Shown piece after piece: positions 33,045 to 44,000 of a stretch of 64,000 nucleotides of DNA; positions within the stretch are counted from its first letter, which is position 1; every line of letters starts with the position of its first letter. The translations under genes and the position numbers were made by a program. The DNA lies in assembly GCF_900129855.1 (NCBI RefSeq), contig NZ_LT670819.1:8556001-8620000 (forward strand), read 5' to 3'. The notes below the pieces were generated by a model. It was not told the DNA's origin. It searched no databases and saw nothing but the letters and a program-made list of their open reading frames with translations. The stretch is from Streptomyces sp. 3214.6. Its GTDB lineage: Bacteria; Actinomycetota; Actinomycetes; Streptomycetales; Streptomycetaceae.

Positions 33045-36000
33045 TCACATCCGGGCGTACGGCTCGGCGGACAGCGTCTCGAACGGGAGCCGGACGGTGG
33101 TGGCCGTCCCGGTGTCCGCGTTGGACGTGCGCAGGGCGGTCACTTCCTCCGCCGTCAGCGCGCGCCGCACCAGGCGGAACTCGTCCAGGGAGCCCTTGAG
33201 CCGGTCGTGGCCGTCCGGCCTTGCGCCCAGATGCAGACCGAGCACGGCGAAGCCGTCCTCGTACGTCACCGAGCCGGCCGGAGCCGGCGCTTCGCCGGGC
33301 GGCCCGCCGTCCACCGACAGGCTCAGCTTCCCGCCCGAACGCTCGAGTACCACGTGGTGCCAGGCGCCGTCCCCGAAGGCGTAGGCCGCGCTGCCGTCGC
33401 CCGCGTAGACGGTGGTGGTGGCCGTGTCGGTCTGCAGCACCGCGGCGAGCCGGTCCTGGCCTGGCTGGGCCCGCAGCCACACCTGCCGTTCGGCGGCGCC
33501 GACGCCGTACGCCCAGAAGACGACCTGGTTGGCGCTTGTCTGGCCGGCCGTGTAGCGCAGCCATGTCGCCACGGTGAAGTCACGGGAGCCGAGGATTTCG
33601 TCCGCGCCGTACGGCAGCTCGACGGAGTCGTCCGTGCCGTCCAGGGGGAGCCCCGCCCCGAACCTGCCGCCTCCCGCCGTAGCCGCGGGACGCGCTCCGC
33701 CCCGTACGAAGGCGTGGTTGCAGTGCACCGAGGAGTCCGGGGTGGCCGGGCCAGCTGCCGGCCTGACCACCTGGTGGGCCTGGGTGTTGCCGTTCTCCAT
33801 GGACCACGACAGGGCGGGCCTGTCGGCCGGGTAGCCGCCCGAGGAGCCGACGACGGACTGCGCGATTCTCGTCAACTCGTCCGTTGTGAACGCCCGCTTG
33901 TAGAGCCGGGCGTCGTCCAGGGAGCCGGTGAACACATCGAGGTTGCCCGGCTTGGAGCCGACCCTCAGCCCCTCCGGCGTCGTGGTGGAGGTGAGCGTGC
34001 CGGACAGCCCGGTTGCCTCGGCGGACGTGGTCGCGTCGACGCTCAGCCGCAGTGTGCCACCGCTTCGGGTGACCGCCAGCAGATGCCAGGCGCCGTCCCC
34101 GAAGGCGGCCGACGGGCCGGTGTCCCCGAGTGCCACCTGCACCGCACCCGCGGGTGTCTCGGCCCAGGCGAGCAGCCGCCGCTGGGACGGCTGCGCCCGC
34201 ACCCACAGCGAGGGCTCGCCCGTGACCGAGCCGTAGGCCCACAGCAGCGCGGCGTTCGCGTCGGCCCCGGTCAGGGTGTGCCGGAACCACAGGGTGTAGG
34301 TGAAGTCACCCGATCCGACGTCGAGGGCCGGCAGATAGGGGACCTCGACGCCAGGTCGGGACGCCGTGACGGAGATCGCGCCCTTGCCGACCCGGCCGGC
34401 CACCTCGGCGGGCACCCCGCCGAGCAGGGTCCCGTCGGCGCAGTGTCCCGAGACGTCGTCCTCGATCGCGACCGAGGTCAGCGCGGGTACATCGGCCGTG
34501 TCGACGACCTGGAACGGCAGCCGCACACCGAGTGAACCGTCTGCGGAAGGGGCCGCGTTCGCCGTGCGCAACTCGGCGAGCTGGGTCTGCGTCAGAGCGC
34601 TGCGGTACATGCGGAACTCGTCCAGGCCGCCGCTGAAGGGGTCACCGGCCGCGCTGTCGGGCTTGGCCCCGAGCCGGATCCCGTCGACGCCGTCCACGCG
34701 GTCGGCGCTGACCGACCCGGCCACCCCGGTGGCCTGCGCCGACGACGTGCCGTCCACCGAGAGCGTGATCCGTCCTCCGCTGCGCACCAGCGTCAGCTGG
34801 TGCCAGGCGTCGTCGCCGAAAGCGGTGGACGGGCCGGGGTCGGTCAGGGCGACGGAGGCGCCGCCGCCGGTGCCCTGCACCCAGGCGTACAGCCGGTTCT
34901 GGCCGGGCTGGGCGCGCACCCACACCTGCGGTTTCGTCGCGCCGTACCCGTAGGCCCACATCAGTACCCGTTGCTGGGTCTCGCCGGGCTGCGCCCGGTA
35001 CCTGAAGAACAGCGAGTAGGTGAAGTCGCCGTCGCCCGGGTCGATTCCCGGCGTGTACGGCACGTCGGCGTACTCACCGGTGGCGTCGAGGGCCAGACCC
35101 TGGCCCCAACTGCCGGTGCCGAGCGCCGAACTCCCGGCGAGATAGGCGTCGTTGGCGTCCGGCGTGGTGTCAGGGGTGGTGCGTCCCGCGGCCTGGGAGG
35201 CCTGTGGGTACACCGCGCCGGTGAAGGTGCCCGGCACGCCGGCCGCCGCCGGGGTGAAGCGGTTGAAGTAGATGTTGGCCGCGGAGAAGCCGTCGCCGCC
35301 CTCGTAGACCAGACCGATCTCGCCGTCGGTCAGCTCGACCAGGTCCGAGTAGCCGGCCCGCTTGGCGTTGATCTGCGCGGCGTCGTGCCAGGTGGTGCCG
35401 CGGTCCGTGGAGTAGCGGATCCGCATGTTCTGTCGGTCCGTCGGGTGCGAGGGAGCCGACAGGACGAGCGTGTCACCGGGCGTGGCCCGGTAGGTCTGCT
35501 CCAGCGCCAGGACCGACGCCTGCACCTCGGGCGTGGTCAGCGAGGGCACGACCTGCTGCGCGGGCACGGTCGCACCGGAGTCGGTGCTGACGGCGTGCGT
35601 GCGGTGCCCGGACGAAGAGCCGTTGTTGTTCCGGGCGTTGATGTAGACATTCCCGTTGTCGAGTTCGGCGACGGTGGGTTCGCCCGGCGACATCCCCGGC
35701 CCGGCGGAGTCGGCCGTGGCGCTCGCGAACCAGTCGTCGCCGTTGTCGCTGTAGAGCACCCCGACGAGCTGGGGATCCTGACCGGGCTGTGGCGGGGACT
35801 CGTACGCCCCCACCACCAGCCGGCCCGCCTTGTCGCCGCGCTTGAGCTGGATGCCGTGCGCGGGGCCGGTGCCGAACCAGCCGTCCTGCGGGTTCGACAG
35901 CCGCGGCAGCGCCTTCGGCGCACCGAAGGTCAGCCCGTCGTCCGTGCTGCGCTGGACCCGCGGCAGCCGCTTGCCGCCCGGCACGGCCGGTTCCGACGTG

Positions 36001-36422
36001 GAGAGCAACTGGACGTCGCCGGTGCGCAGGTCGGCCACGGGGGAGGGGTTGCCGCGCGTGTAGGGCGTCTCCGGGTCGGTGTCGCTGCCGGCGAGCACCA
36101 CGCGGACGGGGCCCCAGGTGCGGCCGCCGTTGGTGGAGCGGCGGACGACGACGTCGATCGCACCCCGGTCGGCGCAGGAGGGAGAGCGGCGGGCCTCCGC
36201 GAAGGCGAGCAGGGTGCCCGCCTTCGTACGGACGATCGTGGGTATGCGGAAACAGCCGTATCCGGCGGTTCCGGAGCGGAAAAGGATCTGTTCGTTTCCG
36301 ATGAGAGCGTCGGCCGACGGCTGTGTACCGCCGGCGGCGGCGGGCGGAGCGACGGCTCCGAGGAGGATCAGGGGCAGGGTGACGAGGGCGGCGCCGAGGG
36401 CGCGTACGCGTAGCCGGGACAC
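33045..36422 (-). CDS. Secreted exo-alpha-sialidase (GH33) with three LamG-like domains
   Basis: A 1125-residue exported enzyme. The signal peptide at 1-31 (LGAALVTLPLILLGAVAPPAAAG) precedes a six-bladed sialidase domain (about 40-400): the FRIPTIV motif with the first catalytic Arg, and Asp-box repeats STNGGRTWG, STDDGLTFG, YSDNGDDWF and STDRGTTWH. Three concanavalin/LamG-like domains follow (about 425-625, 640-850 and 880-1115), each with VWVRAQPGQ-type strands and a closing LDEFR or LDDAR. These would bind glycans. GTG 36422 is the start; the ribosome site (GAAAGGG) is rather far. It is the last of three genes on the minus strand, downstream of two secreted lectin-like proteins, suggesting a joint role on sialylated or complex host/plant/fungal glycans. 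Confidence 0.9.
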   Translation of the reverse strand: MSRLRVRALGAALVTLPLILLGAVAPPAAAGGTQPSADALIGNEQILFRSGTAGYGCFRIPTIVRTKAGTLLAFAEARRSPSCADRGAIDVVVRRSTNGGRTWGPVRVVLAGSDTDPETPYTRGNPSPVADLRTGDVQLLSTSEPAVPGGKRLPRVQRSTDDGLTFGAPKALPRLSNPQDGWFGTGPAHGIQLKRGDKAGRLVVGAYESPPQPGQDPQLVGVLYSDNGDDWFASATADSAGPGMSPGEPTVAELDNGNVYINARNNNGSSSGHRTHAVSTDSGATVPAQQVVPSLTTPEVQASVLALEQTYRATPGDTLVLSAPSHPTDRQNMRIRYSTDRGTTWHDAAQINAKRAGYSDLVELTDGEIGLVYEGGDGFSAANIYFNRFTPAAAGVPGTFTGAVYPQASQAAGRTTPDTTPDANDAYLAGSSALGTGSWGQGLALDATGEYADVPYTPGIDPGDGDFTYSLFFRYRAQPGETQQRVLMWAYGYGATKPQVWVRAQPGQNRLYAWVQGTGGGASVALTDPGPSTAFGDDAWHQLTLVRSGGRITLSVDGTSSAQATGVAGSVSADRVDGVDGIRLGAKPDSAAGDPFSGGLDEFRMYRSALTQTQLAELRTANAAPSADGSLGVRLPFQVVDTADVPALTSVAIEDDVSGHCADGTLLGGVPAEVAGRVGKGAISVTASRPGVEVPYLPALDVGSGDFTYTLWFRHTLTGADANAALLWAYGSVTGEPSLWVRAQPSQRRLLAWAETPAGAVQVALGDTGPSAAFGDGAWHLLAVTRSGGTLRLSVDATTSAEATGLSGTLTSTTTPEGLRVGSKPGNLDVFTGSLDDARLYKRAFTTDELTRIAQSVVGSSGGYPADRPALSWSMENGNTQAHQVVRPAAGPATPDSSVHCNHAFVRGGARPAATAGGGRFGAGLPLDGTDDSVELPYGADEILGSRDFTVATWLRYTAGQTSANQVVFWAYGVGAAERQVWLRAQPGQDRLAAVLQTDTATTTVYAGDGSAAYAFGDGAWHHVVLERSGGKLSLSVDGGPPGEAPAPAGSVTYEDGFAVLGLHLGARPDGHDRLKGSLDEFRLVRRALTAEEVTALRTSNADTGTATTVRLPFETLSAEPYARM

Positions 36423-36539
36423 GGCGGTGCAGACCCTTTCTGGTGAGGTGAGGACCTGGCCTCAGCGGACCGCCGCGGGCGGCGGAGGCGGCGGGGGCCT
36501 GCCGACCGGCGGGCCGCCAGGGCCTCCTTTACGGTGTGA

Positions 36540-38507
36540 TCACTTGGCCGGGGGGTTGGGCAGCTTGCCGCCCCGGAAGTCCGGCGCGTCGGCCTCGGCG
36601 CGCAGGGCGCCGAGTGAAGAGGTCTGCTGGACCTGGTAGATGCGGGTCTGGTTGTCGGCGGTACGGAAGGTGTAGGCCCAGGTCGGGCCGGTGGCGTTGG
36701 TGTAGGTGAAGGCGGTCGGCTCGGTGGCCGAGGCTTCGAAGCTCACCTGCTGCCAGGCGCGCCAGGCGCCGCTGCCCTGGGTGGTCTCGCCGGTGTTGTG
36801 GACGGTGCCGTCGGCGCCGCGGACGACGATCTCCGTGAGGCCGGTCAGCGGGGAGATGACGGCGCTGGGGGAGCCCTGCGCGGTGATCCCGCCGATGGTG
36901 TCCCACGTCCCGTACGCGCCGCCCTCGGCGGACTGGGCGGTGGTGACCACGTTGCCGCTCGCGTCCGTGGCGAAGACGCGCATGCGGTAGCCCGGGTAGA
37001 CGACGACCGACGGGGTGCCCGTGACGGCCTGGGCGCCGAGGGCGGTCCATGCCGAGAGGGTGCCGTTCTCCTTGAAAAGGGCCGTGGAGAGGGTGCCGTC
37101 GGCTTTCCTGCCGAAGAGCTGGATGCCGTCGCGCACACTGACGGCGGTGAGGGGGCCGGTGAAGCCGGTGCCGGAGAGCGGCATCCAGCCCATGAAGTCG
37201 ACGTTGGCGCGCTGCTGGATGCGGTACCAGGGCTTGCCGCTCGCGTCGAGGGCGAACTGGGTCATGAGACCGGTGGGGGTCTTGCCGGTGACCGCGTGCT
37301 GCTGCATGGCGCCGGCCAGATCGATCCAGTTGCCCCAGTCGGCACTGCTCACGGCGCTCTGGTTGCGCTGCCAGACGCTGCCGGAGGTGTTGTGGGCGGT
37401 GACGACGACGCGGCCGTCGGTGTGCTCGGAGAGCGAGGGCCGGCCGGTGAAGGCCTCCTGTCCGGAGATCACCGTCCACTGGGCGCCGTTGATGTCGGCC
37501 GGGTCGGTGCGGCCGTGGACCAGGCGGCCGATGTTGTCGGTGTAGGCGAGCTCCAGCTTGCCGTCGGACGCCTGCATGACGGAGTTGGGGGTGTACGACT
37601 CCAGCGGCACGGGCGTCGCCGCGGGCGTGTGGTTGACGTTGAGCCTGCAGATGTCGGGCGCCGCCGAGACCGAGACGTAGCCGGCCCAGCCGGACGCCTC
37701 GACCTGCTTGTTGTACACGGCCCAGTCGCGGATGTCCTCGTCGAAGCGGTAGTACGTGACCGCGCCGCCGCCCTTGACGCGGAACAGCGTGTCACCGCCG
37801 TACGACGGCATGAACTTGGTGTCGCTCCAGTCGGCGGCGGACTCCAGCACATGGCGTTCGATCCAGCGCTGGCTGGTGTAGTCGTAGCGCGAGCGGTAGA
37901 GCTTGCCGTCGGTCGCGTCACGGCCGTAGACGACGCCGCGCTCGCCCGCGTAGATGGCGTCGTAGTTCCAGCCCTTGTCGACGATCTTGCCGCTGCCCTC
38001 GACGAACTCGTTGGCGGTCGCGTCGTAGCGGTACCAGCGCAGGTCGTTGGTGGCGCCGGAGACCGTCCATATGTAGCCGCCGCGGTCGATGGCGATGTCG
38101 TCGATCCGGTCGGCGGCCCTGAACTGGGCGAAGCTGGAGCTGATCTTCCGGTGGTGGACGTCCCAGGTGTTGCTGGAGCTGATCCGGTGGCTGTAGTACA
38201 GCCCGTCCGACTTGATGCCGTAGAAGGTCGCTCCAGGGCCGGCGAGCATATGGCCGTAGCCGGTCCAGGTGGTGTCGATGGTGCTGCCGGCGGGCAGGGC
38301 GTTGCCGACCGCCGGATCCGGCATGTCGGTTCTGTTGAGCTTGCCGGCGGAGTCAAGGGTGTAGGTGACCCCATTGGAGCCGCAGGTCAGTGAGACGGCC
38401 GCCGCTGCGGGAGCGGAGGGCAGCGCGCCGGTGAGCGGCAGGGCGGTCGCCAGGGCCGTGGCCAGAGCAGTGGCGGAGATCAGTGCGCGAGGTGAAATCC
38501 GGTTCAT
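36540..38507 (-). CDS. Secreted tachylectin-like / PLL-type beta-propeller lectin, copy 1
   Basis: A 655-residue protein with signal peptide (residues 1-37, ALATALATALPLTGALPSAPAAAA). Residues about 45-300 form a tachylectin-2-like propeller (YGIKSDGLYYSHRISSSNTW, DGKLYRSRYDYTSQRWIERHVL), and about 310-620 form a second propeller resembling the PLL family of fucose-type lectins (GRVVVTAHNTSGSVWQRNQ, IQLFGRKADGTLSTALFK). Both parts are sugar-binding in characterised relatives. No catalytic domain is present. It is a clear paralogue of the next gene upstream, sharing long stretches such as SPSAVISPLTGLTEIVVRG. No strong ribosome site is visible at ATG 38507. The role may be glycan recognition on competitors, hosts or soil polymers. 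Confidence 0.8.
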   Translation of the reverse strand: MNRISPRALISATALATALATALPLTGALPSAPAAAAVSLTCGSNGVTYTLDSAGKLNRTDMPDPAVGNALPAGSTIDTTWTGYGHMLAGPGATFYGIKSDGLYYSHRISSSNTWDVHHRKISSSFAQFRAADRIDDIAIDRGGYIWTVSGATNDLRWYRYDATANEFVEGSGKIVDKGWNYDAIYAGERGVVYGRDATDGKLYRSRYDYTSQRWIERHVLESAADWSDTKFMPSYGGDTLFRVKGGGAVTYYRFDEDIRDWAVYNKQVEASGWAGYVSVSAAPDICRLNVNHTPAATPVPLESYTPNSVMQASDGKLELAYTDNIGRLVHGRTDPADINGAQWTVISGQEAFTGRPSLSEHTDGRVVVTAHNTSGSVWQRNQSAVSSADWGNWIDLAGAMQQHAVTGKTPTGLMTQFALDASGKPWYRIQQRANVDFMGWMPLSGTGFTGPLTAVSVRDGIQLFGRKADGTLSTALFKENGTLSAWTALGAQAVTGTPSVVVYPGYRMRVFATDASGNVVTTAQSAEGGAYGTWDTIGGITAQGSPSAVISPLTGLTEIVVRGADGTVHNTGETTQGSGAWRAWQQVSFEASATEPTAFTYTNATGPTWAYTFRTADNQTRIYQVQQTSSLGALRAEADAPDFRGGKLPNPPAK

Positions 38508-38735
38508 GACATGGACGTTAAGCGTCCGACGGTGAACGCTGCCGTTTCAGTCAGGTGAACAAACGTCTTCAATAGGGATCTTGAAAGTGAACTGATGGAC
38601 TCAACTGACCCTGTGTGATGACTAGTTGACGGAACAGTCCCTGACCCCGGTGCCCGGTGAACGGCAGGTGAGGGCCCGGGGAGGCGGGATGCCCCTCCCC
38701 GGACACGGCGATCACATGTGTGGGGCGGGGTGGCG
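38508..38735. other. Intergenic region between the paralogous lectin genes
   Basis: 228 bp, noticeably less GC-rich next to the start of lectin copy 1 (38510-38640). It probably holds that gene's own promoter. No clear terminator or operator was recognised. Confidence 0.35.
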
Positions 38736-40706
38736 TCAGTCAGCCGTGGGCAGGCTGCGTCCGGTGAAGTCCGGGGTCTCCCGGACGGCCTTCGTCGTGG
38801 AGAGGGCCGCGGTTTGCTGGACCGCGTAGAACCGGGTCTGGTTGTCCGCGGTGCGGAAGGAGTACGCCCAGGTCGGGCCGTTGGCGTTGGTGTAGGTGAC
38901 GGCCGTGGGCTCGGTGGCGGAGGTCTCGAAGCTGGACTGCTGCCAGGTGCGCCACACTCCGCTGCCCTGGGTGGTCTCACCGGTGTTGTGGATGTAGCCG
39001 TCCGTACCGCGGACGACGATCTCGGTGAGGCCGGTCAGCGGGGAGATCACGGCGCTGGGGGAGCCCTGCGCGGTGAGCCCGACGACCTGCGTCCATTCGC
39101 CGTACGCCCCGCCTTCGACGGACTGGGAGACGGTGACGACGTTGCCGTTCCCGTCGGTCGCGAAGACGCGGATGCGGTATCCGGGGTAGACCACGGCGGA
39201 CGGGGTGCCGGAAATGGCCTGCGCGCCGAGCGAAGTCCAGGCGGAAAGCGTGCCGTCCGCCTTGAACAGCGCGGTGCTCAGGACGCCGGAGGCGTTCTTG
39301 CCGAACAACTGGAGGCCGTCCCGCACCGTCACCGCCGTGAAGGGACCGGAGAAGCCGGTGCCGGACAGCGGCAGCCAGCCCAGGAACTCGCCGTTGGCCG
39401 CGGTCTGCAGGCGGTACCAGGGTGCGCCGTTCGCGTCGGCCGCGAACTGCACCAGCTGTCCCGAAGGCAGCTTCGCGGTGGTGGCATGCTGCCGCATCGC
39501 GCCGGCCTGGTCGTTCCAGGCCGCCCAGTCCGCACTGGACTTGGCGACCTGGTTGCGCTGCCAGACGCTGCCCGAGGTGTTGTGCGCGGTGACCGAGATC
39601 CGTCCGTCCGCCTGCTCGACGAGCGAGGGCTGACCGGTGAAGGCCTCGTTGCCGGAGATGGTGGTCCACTGCACGCCGTTGACGTCGGACGGGTCGGCCA
39701 TGCGTCCGTGGACGAGCCGTCCGATGTTGTCGGTGTAGGCGAACTCGACGGACCCGGTGGAGGACTGCATCACCGAGCCACGGCTGTACGACTCGAGTGG
39801 GATGGCCGGGGACGCGGGCGTGTGGCTTGCGGCGATGCCGCAGTTGTCCGGTGCGCCCGAGACGCTGAGCAGGTTCTGCCAGCCGGAGGTGCCGATCTCG
39901 ACCCGGTTCACCGGCCAGGATCTGGTGTTCTCGTCGAACCGGTAGTAGAAGAGCTGGCCGGTGGAACTCTGGACACCCATCAGGGTGTCACCGCCGTTGG
40001 ACGTGATGCTCTTGAACTGGTGCCAGTCGCTGGAGCTGACCAGCACATGGCGCTCGATCCAGCGCTGGCTCGTGCTGTCGAAGCGGGAGCGGTAGAGCTT
40101 GCCGTCCGCCGCGGCACGGCCGTAGATCACACCGTCGTCCGCTGCGGTGATCAGGTCGTAGCGGTTCCAGCCCGTGTCATGGAGGAAACTCGTGTCGGCC
40201 GGCGTCCAGGCGCCGCCCGAGCCGTCGTACCTGTACGAGTAGAGGCTGCCGTTGTCGAGCAGCACCCACATGCGGCCGGAGCGGTCCACGGTCACCTGGT
40301 TGCGGTCCGCGGCATCGGCGAGCCAACCGAACGCAGTCGTGATCTTCCGAGGACTCACCGCCCAGGCACCGGTGCTGACGTCACGCCGGCCGTACCAGGT
40401 GCCGTCCGACTTGAGCAGGTAGAACTTGCCGTCCGGGCCGGAGATGACCAGCGGATAGTTGTTCCAGCTGGAGCCGATCGTGGTGGGGCTGAGATATCCG
40501 CCGGCGCCGTTGATCGGCGACTTGAGCTTGTACTCCAGCAGGGAGCCGGCGCTGTTCACGCCGTACGTCGGGCCGTTGGTCCTACAGGTCGCGGCATCGG
40601 CGGCGTGCGCCGTGCCCGGCGCGGCGATGAGCAGCGGCAGTGCGGCCGCCGCGGCGGCCGCCATGGCCGTGAGGCGAGCGGCTCTGCCGCGCGTGAAGAG
40701 GGTCAT
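38736..40706 (-). CDS. Secreted tachylectin-like / PLL-type beta-propeller lectin, copy 2
   Basis: A 656-residue exported protein with a signal peptide (about 1-35, MAAAAAAALPLLIAAPGTAHA). The tachylectin-2-like propeller is at about 45-295 (YLLKSDGTWYGRRDVSTGAW, DGKLYRSRFDSTSQRWIERHVL) and the PLL-like propeller at about 305-625. It matches copy 1 over nearly its whole length, most strongly in the C-terminal propeller, so the pair arose by tandem duplication. ATG 40706 has a GAAAGGA site; a longer frame to 40784 is not needed. It is divergent from the giant RHS gene 381 bp away, and the shared location suggests both belong to one secreted interaction island. Confidence 0.82.
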   Translation of the reverse strand: MTLFTRGRAARLTAMAAAAAAALPLLIAAPGTAHAADAATCRTNGPTYGVNSAGSLLEYKLKSPINGAGGYLSPTTIGSSWNNYPLVISGPDGKFYLLKSDGTWYGRRDVSTGAWAVSPRKITTAFGWLADAADRNQVTVDRSGRMWVLLDNGSLYSYRYDGSGGAWTPADTSFLHDTGWNRYDLITAADDGVIYGRAAADGKLYRSRFDSTSQRWIERHVLVSSSDWHQFKSITSNGGDTLMGVQSSTGQLFYYRFDENTRSWPVNRVEIGTSGWQNLLSVSGAPDNCGIAASHTPASPAIPLESYSRGSVMQSSTGSVEFAYTDNIGRLVHGRMADPSDVNGVQWTTISGNEAFTGQPSLVEQADGRISVTAHNTSGSVWQRNQVAKSSADWAAWNDQAGAMRQHATTAKLPSGQLVQFAADANGAPWYRLQTAANGEFLGWLPLSGTGFSGPFTAVTVRDGLQLFGKNASGVLSTALFKADGTLSAWTSLGAQAISGTPSAVVYPGYRIRVFATDGNGNVVTVSQSVEGGAYGEWTQVVGLTAQGSPSAVISPLTGLTEIVVRGTDGYIHNTGETTQGSGVWRTWQQSSFETSATEPTAVTYTNANGPTWAYSFRTADNQTRFYAVQQTAALSTTKAVRETPDFTGRSLPTAD

Positions 40707-41087
40707 GGCGGGTCCTTTCAGAGGGATGTCAGCGGGCCGCGGGCAGGCTGCGCGCAGTCGCCGTCGTGCACTGAAGGAGCTCACCGGCCGCTGTCACGGA
40801 GGTCAGTCCGGCCGACTCTGCGGTGTTGAGTCGATGCCATGTGGATTCGTCCTGTCCTTCCGTCGAACAAGCCGCCCCAGGGCAGCCTGTTTCGTGGCTT
40901 CCGGCGGAAGCCCCCCTGTGAGCTCGAACCGTAAGTGGCGGTCAGGAAGCCTACGTTCGACGTCGAGAGGGAACGATCACGATCGGATAACGCTGAGATG
41001 AATGGACTGGGAAAAGATTCGACAAAGACTCCGGCAAGGCGTCAGGCTCCCATCTGATCGTTCGTTCGTTCGTGCTGTGGGGGGCCC
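40707..41087. promoter_or_regulatory. Divergent region between lectin copy 2 and the RHS gene
   Basis: 381 bp without a gene. It includes a CGTT tetranucleotide run (41059-41073) just upstream of the RHS start and a G-rich tract directly before GTG 41088. Promoters for both genes are expected; no consensus was recognised. Confidence 0.4.
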
Positions 41088-44000
41088 GTGCCGGCGTACC
41101 GAAGACTCGCGCGCAAGTTCCTGATCACGAGACTCCTGCGTTCACGTTGGGGCAAGGTCATCGCGCTCGCCGTGACAGCGGTCATCGCCGTCGGTTCGCT
41201 CGCCATCGCGGGGGCCGGGTTCCCCCTCTTCCCGGGAGAGCCGGCCGCCGCCAAGGGCCCCGGCCAGCGCTGGGGCAGTGCCGAGGGGCTCAGCCACTTA
41301 GCGGGGGGCACGCGCAACGACGACGCGCCGAGGTCCCTGCGCGCCAAGTACCCGCTGAAGAGCCCGCCCGCCGCCCGGCCCACGGTCCGCAAGAACGCGG
41401 TTGACGTCACCGCGCCGGCCCCCGCGCAGGTCAAGGGCTTCGACCGCAGCACGAGCAAGGAGATCGTCTCGGAGCGGGACGCCCGCAGCCGTACGTACGC
41501 GAACCAGGACGGCACCCGCACCAGCGAGGTCTCCACCGACCCGATCAACTACCAGGACGTCCGCGGGGTCTGGCGGCCCATCGACAGCGAACTGGTCGAG
41601 CAGCAAGGCGGCTGGGCGAACACCGCCGACTCCGTGAACCTGCGCCTGGCCGGGCGGGCCGATGCCTCAGAGCTCGCCACCGTCACCCTGCCGTCCGGTG
41701 AGTCCTTCGGCTACGGGCTGAGCGGCGCCGCCTCCGTGGCGGGCACCGCGGACGGCGCCCGCGTCGCTTACGAGCAGGTGCTCCCCGGCACCGACCTCTG
41801 GCTCGACTCGCAGGCCGGCGGGGTCAAAGAGACCCTCGTCCTGAAGTCCGCCACCGCCCCGAACAGCTTCGTCTTCCCGCTTCACCTCAAGGGCCTCACC
41901 GCCCAGGCCGACGGCGGATCGATTCTGCTGACCGACGCCAAGGGCCGCACCCGCGCCGTCATTCCGGCCGGGTTCATGGAGGACGCAGCCCACGCCGTCT
42001 CGCACGCCGTCACGTACGAACTCGTCCAGCGGCAGGGCGGCGGCCAGGCGCTGAAGGTGACCGCCGACCGGGACTGGCTCGCCGACCCGGCCCGTGCCTA
42101 CCCCGTCCGCCTCGACCCCTCCGTCGACACCACCTCCACCTCCACCTCCATGACGGTGCGCAGCGGCGGTTCCGTCGTGGGCTCCAGCGAACTGCAGGTC
42201 GGCAAGGGCCCGGATGGCGCCTCCGCCGCCTACCTCGGCTTTCCCGGCCTCGACGAAGAGCTCAGATACCACCAGATCTTCGGTGTGCAGCTCCAGGTCG
42301 TGAACTTCGACTCGGCCTCCTGCAAGCCGCGTTCCGTCTCCGTCCACCCCGTGACCGGGTCGTGGACCGCCGGCACCGGCACCGCCTACCCCGGCCCCTC
42401 CGTCGGCGGCGCCCTCGCGTCGAAGTCCTTCGCCTACGGCCACATAGGCTTCGGCCAGTCGAAGTCCGCCTGCCCCACCGCCGGTGAGCTCTTCGACCTC
42501 GGCAAGGGCGGCCGTGACCTGGTGCAGCGCTGGGTCAACGGCACCCAGGCCAACTACGGCCTGTCCCTGCGGGCCTCGGCCACCGACTCGCTCGCGTTCA
42601 AGAAGTTCACCGGCCACGCCACGGCCAACCCGCCCAAGCTGTACGTCACGCACTCCCCGTACAACGCCTCCTACGGCTTCCCCAAGCCCGTCCCCGACCC
42701 GCCGGTGCTGCAGAACCAGGCCGGAAAGGTCAAGGTCGCCGTCACCAACAAGGGCGCCCAGACCTGGACGCCGTCCACCTACTACCTCGCCTACCGCGCC
42801 TACGACAAGAAGGGCAAGCTGGTCACGCAGCAGCGTGCGGGCAGCCTCACCGGCAACGTGGCCCACGGCGCCAAGGCGACGGTCGACGCCACCATCAAGG
42901 CGCTCCCGCCGGGCGTCTACATGCTCGACTTCACGATGGTGCGCCAGGGCGGCACGGTCTTCACGGACGAACAGGTGCCGCCGGGCCGACTGACCATCCA
43001 GGTCTTCGACATCGCACCGGTGGTCAAGGAGCAGTTCCCGCCCAACGGCTACCAGGCCCAGACGCTGACCCCGCAGCTGTGGGCGGCCGGCACCGACATC
43101 GACGCGCCGCCCGGCTCCACGCTCCAGTACAAGTTCGAGATCTGCGAGTCCGACAAGGCCGGCAAGCCGATCGCCTGCACCACCTCCGCCTATCAGACGA
43201 GCTCTGCCTACCCGGTCCCGTCTGGCCGGCTGAAGTGGGGCAAGACCTATCTGTGGCGCGGCTTCGTCAAGGACGCGTCCAACGAGGTGCCCACCCAACA
43301 GGTGGCGCTGGTCGCCACCGTTCCGCAGCCCGAGATCACCTCGCGGCTCTCCGGCGCGCAGGGCAAGGAGTTCGACCCCAACGTCGGCAACTTCACCTCC
43401 AGCGCGACCGACGCGTCCCTCGCCGGCGTCGGTCCCGACCTGACGCTCATCCGCACGTACAACAGCCTCGACCCGCGGCGTGACCTCGCCTTCGGCGCCG
43501 GCTGGACGACCCGCTTCGACATGCGGCTCACGCCGGACGACGACGGCAGCGGCAACGTCGTCATCCGCTACCCCGACGGCCAGGACGTCCGCTTCGGCAA
43601 GAACACGGACGGCACGTACGCCCCACCGCCCGGCCGCTTCGCCAAGCTGACCTTCGACTCCACGGCCAACACCTACACGCTGCAGGACAAGTCGGGTACG
43701 ACGTACGCCTTCAGCACGACCGGTCTGCTGGCCAAGATCACCGACGCGTACTCCAACTCGGTCACCTACACCTACAGTGCGGGCAAACTCGCGACCGCGA
43801 CGAACAACCGCACCTCCCGCTCGCTGACCTTCACCTGGACCGGCGCGCACGTCACCAGGGTCCAGACGAGCGCCGTCGACGGCGCCCCGCTGGCCTGGAC
43901 GTACAGCTACACCGGCGATCTGCTGGACAAGGTCTGCGACCCGCTGAACGGTTGCACCCAGTACGCCTACGGCACCGGCAGCCACTACGCCACCACCGTG

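Noticed and set aside
41059..41073. CGTT tetranucleotide run before the RHS gene as a phase-variation tract
   Set aside because: Fewer than four units and lying outside the coding region; no evidence for variable expression.
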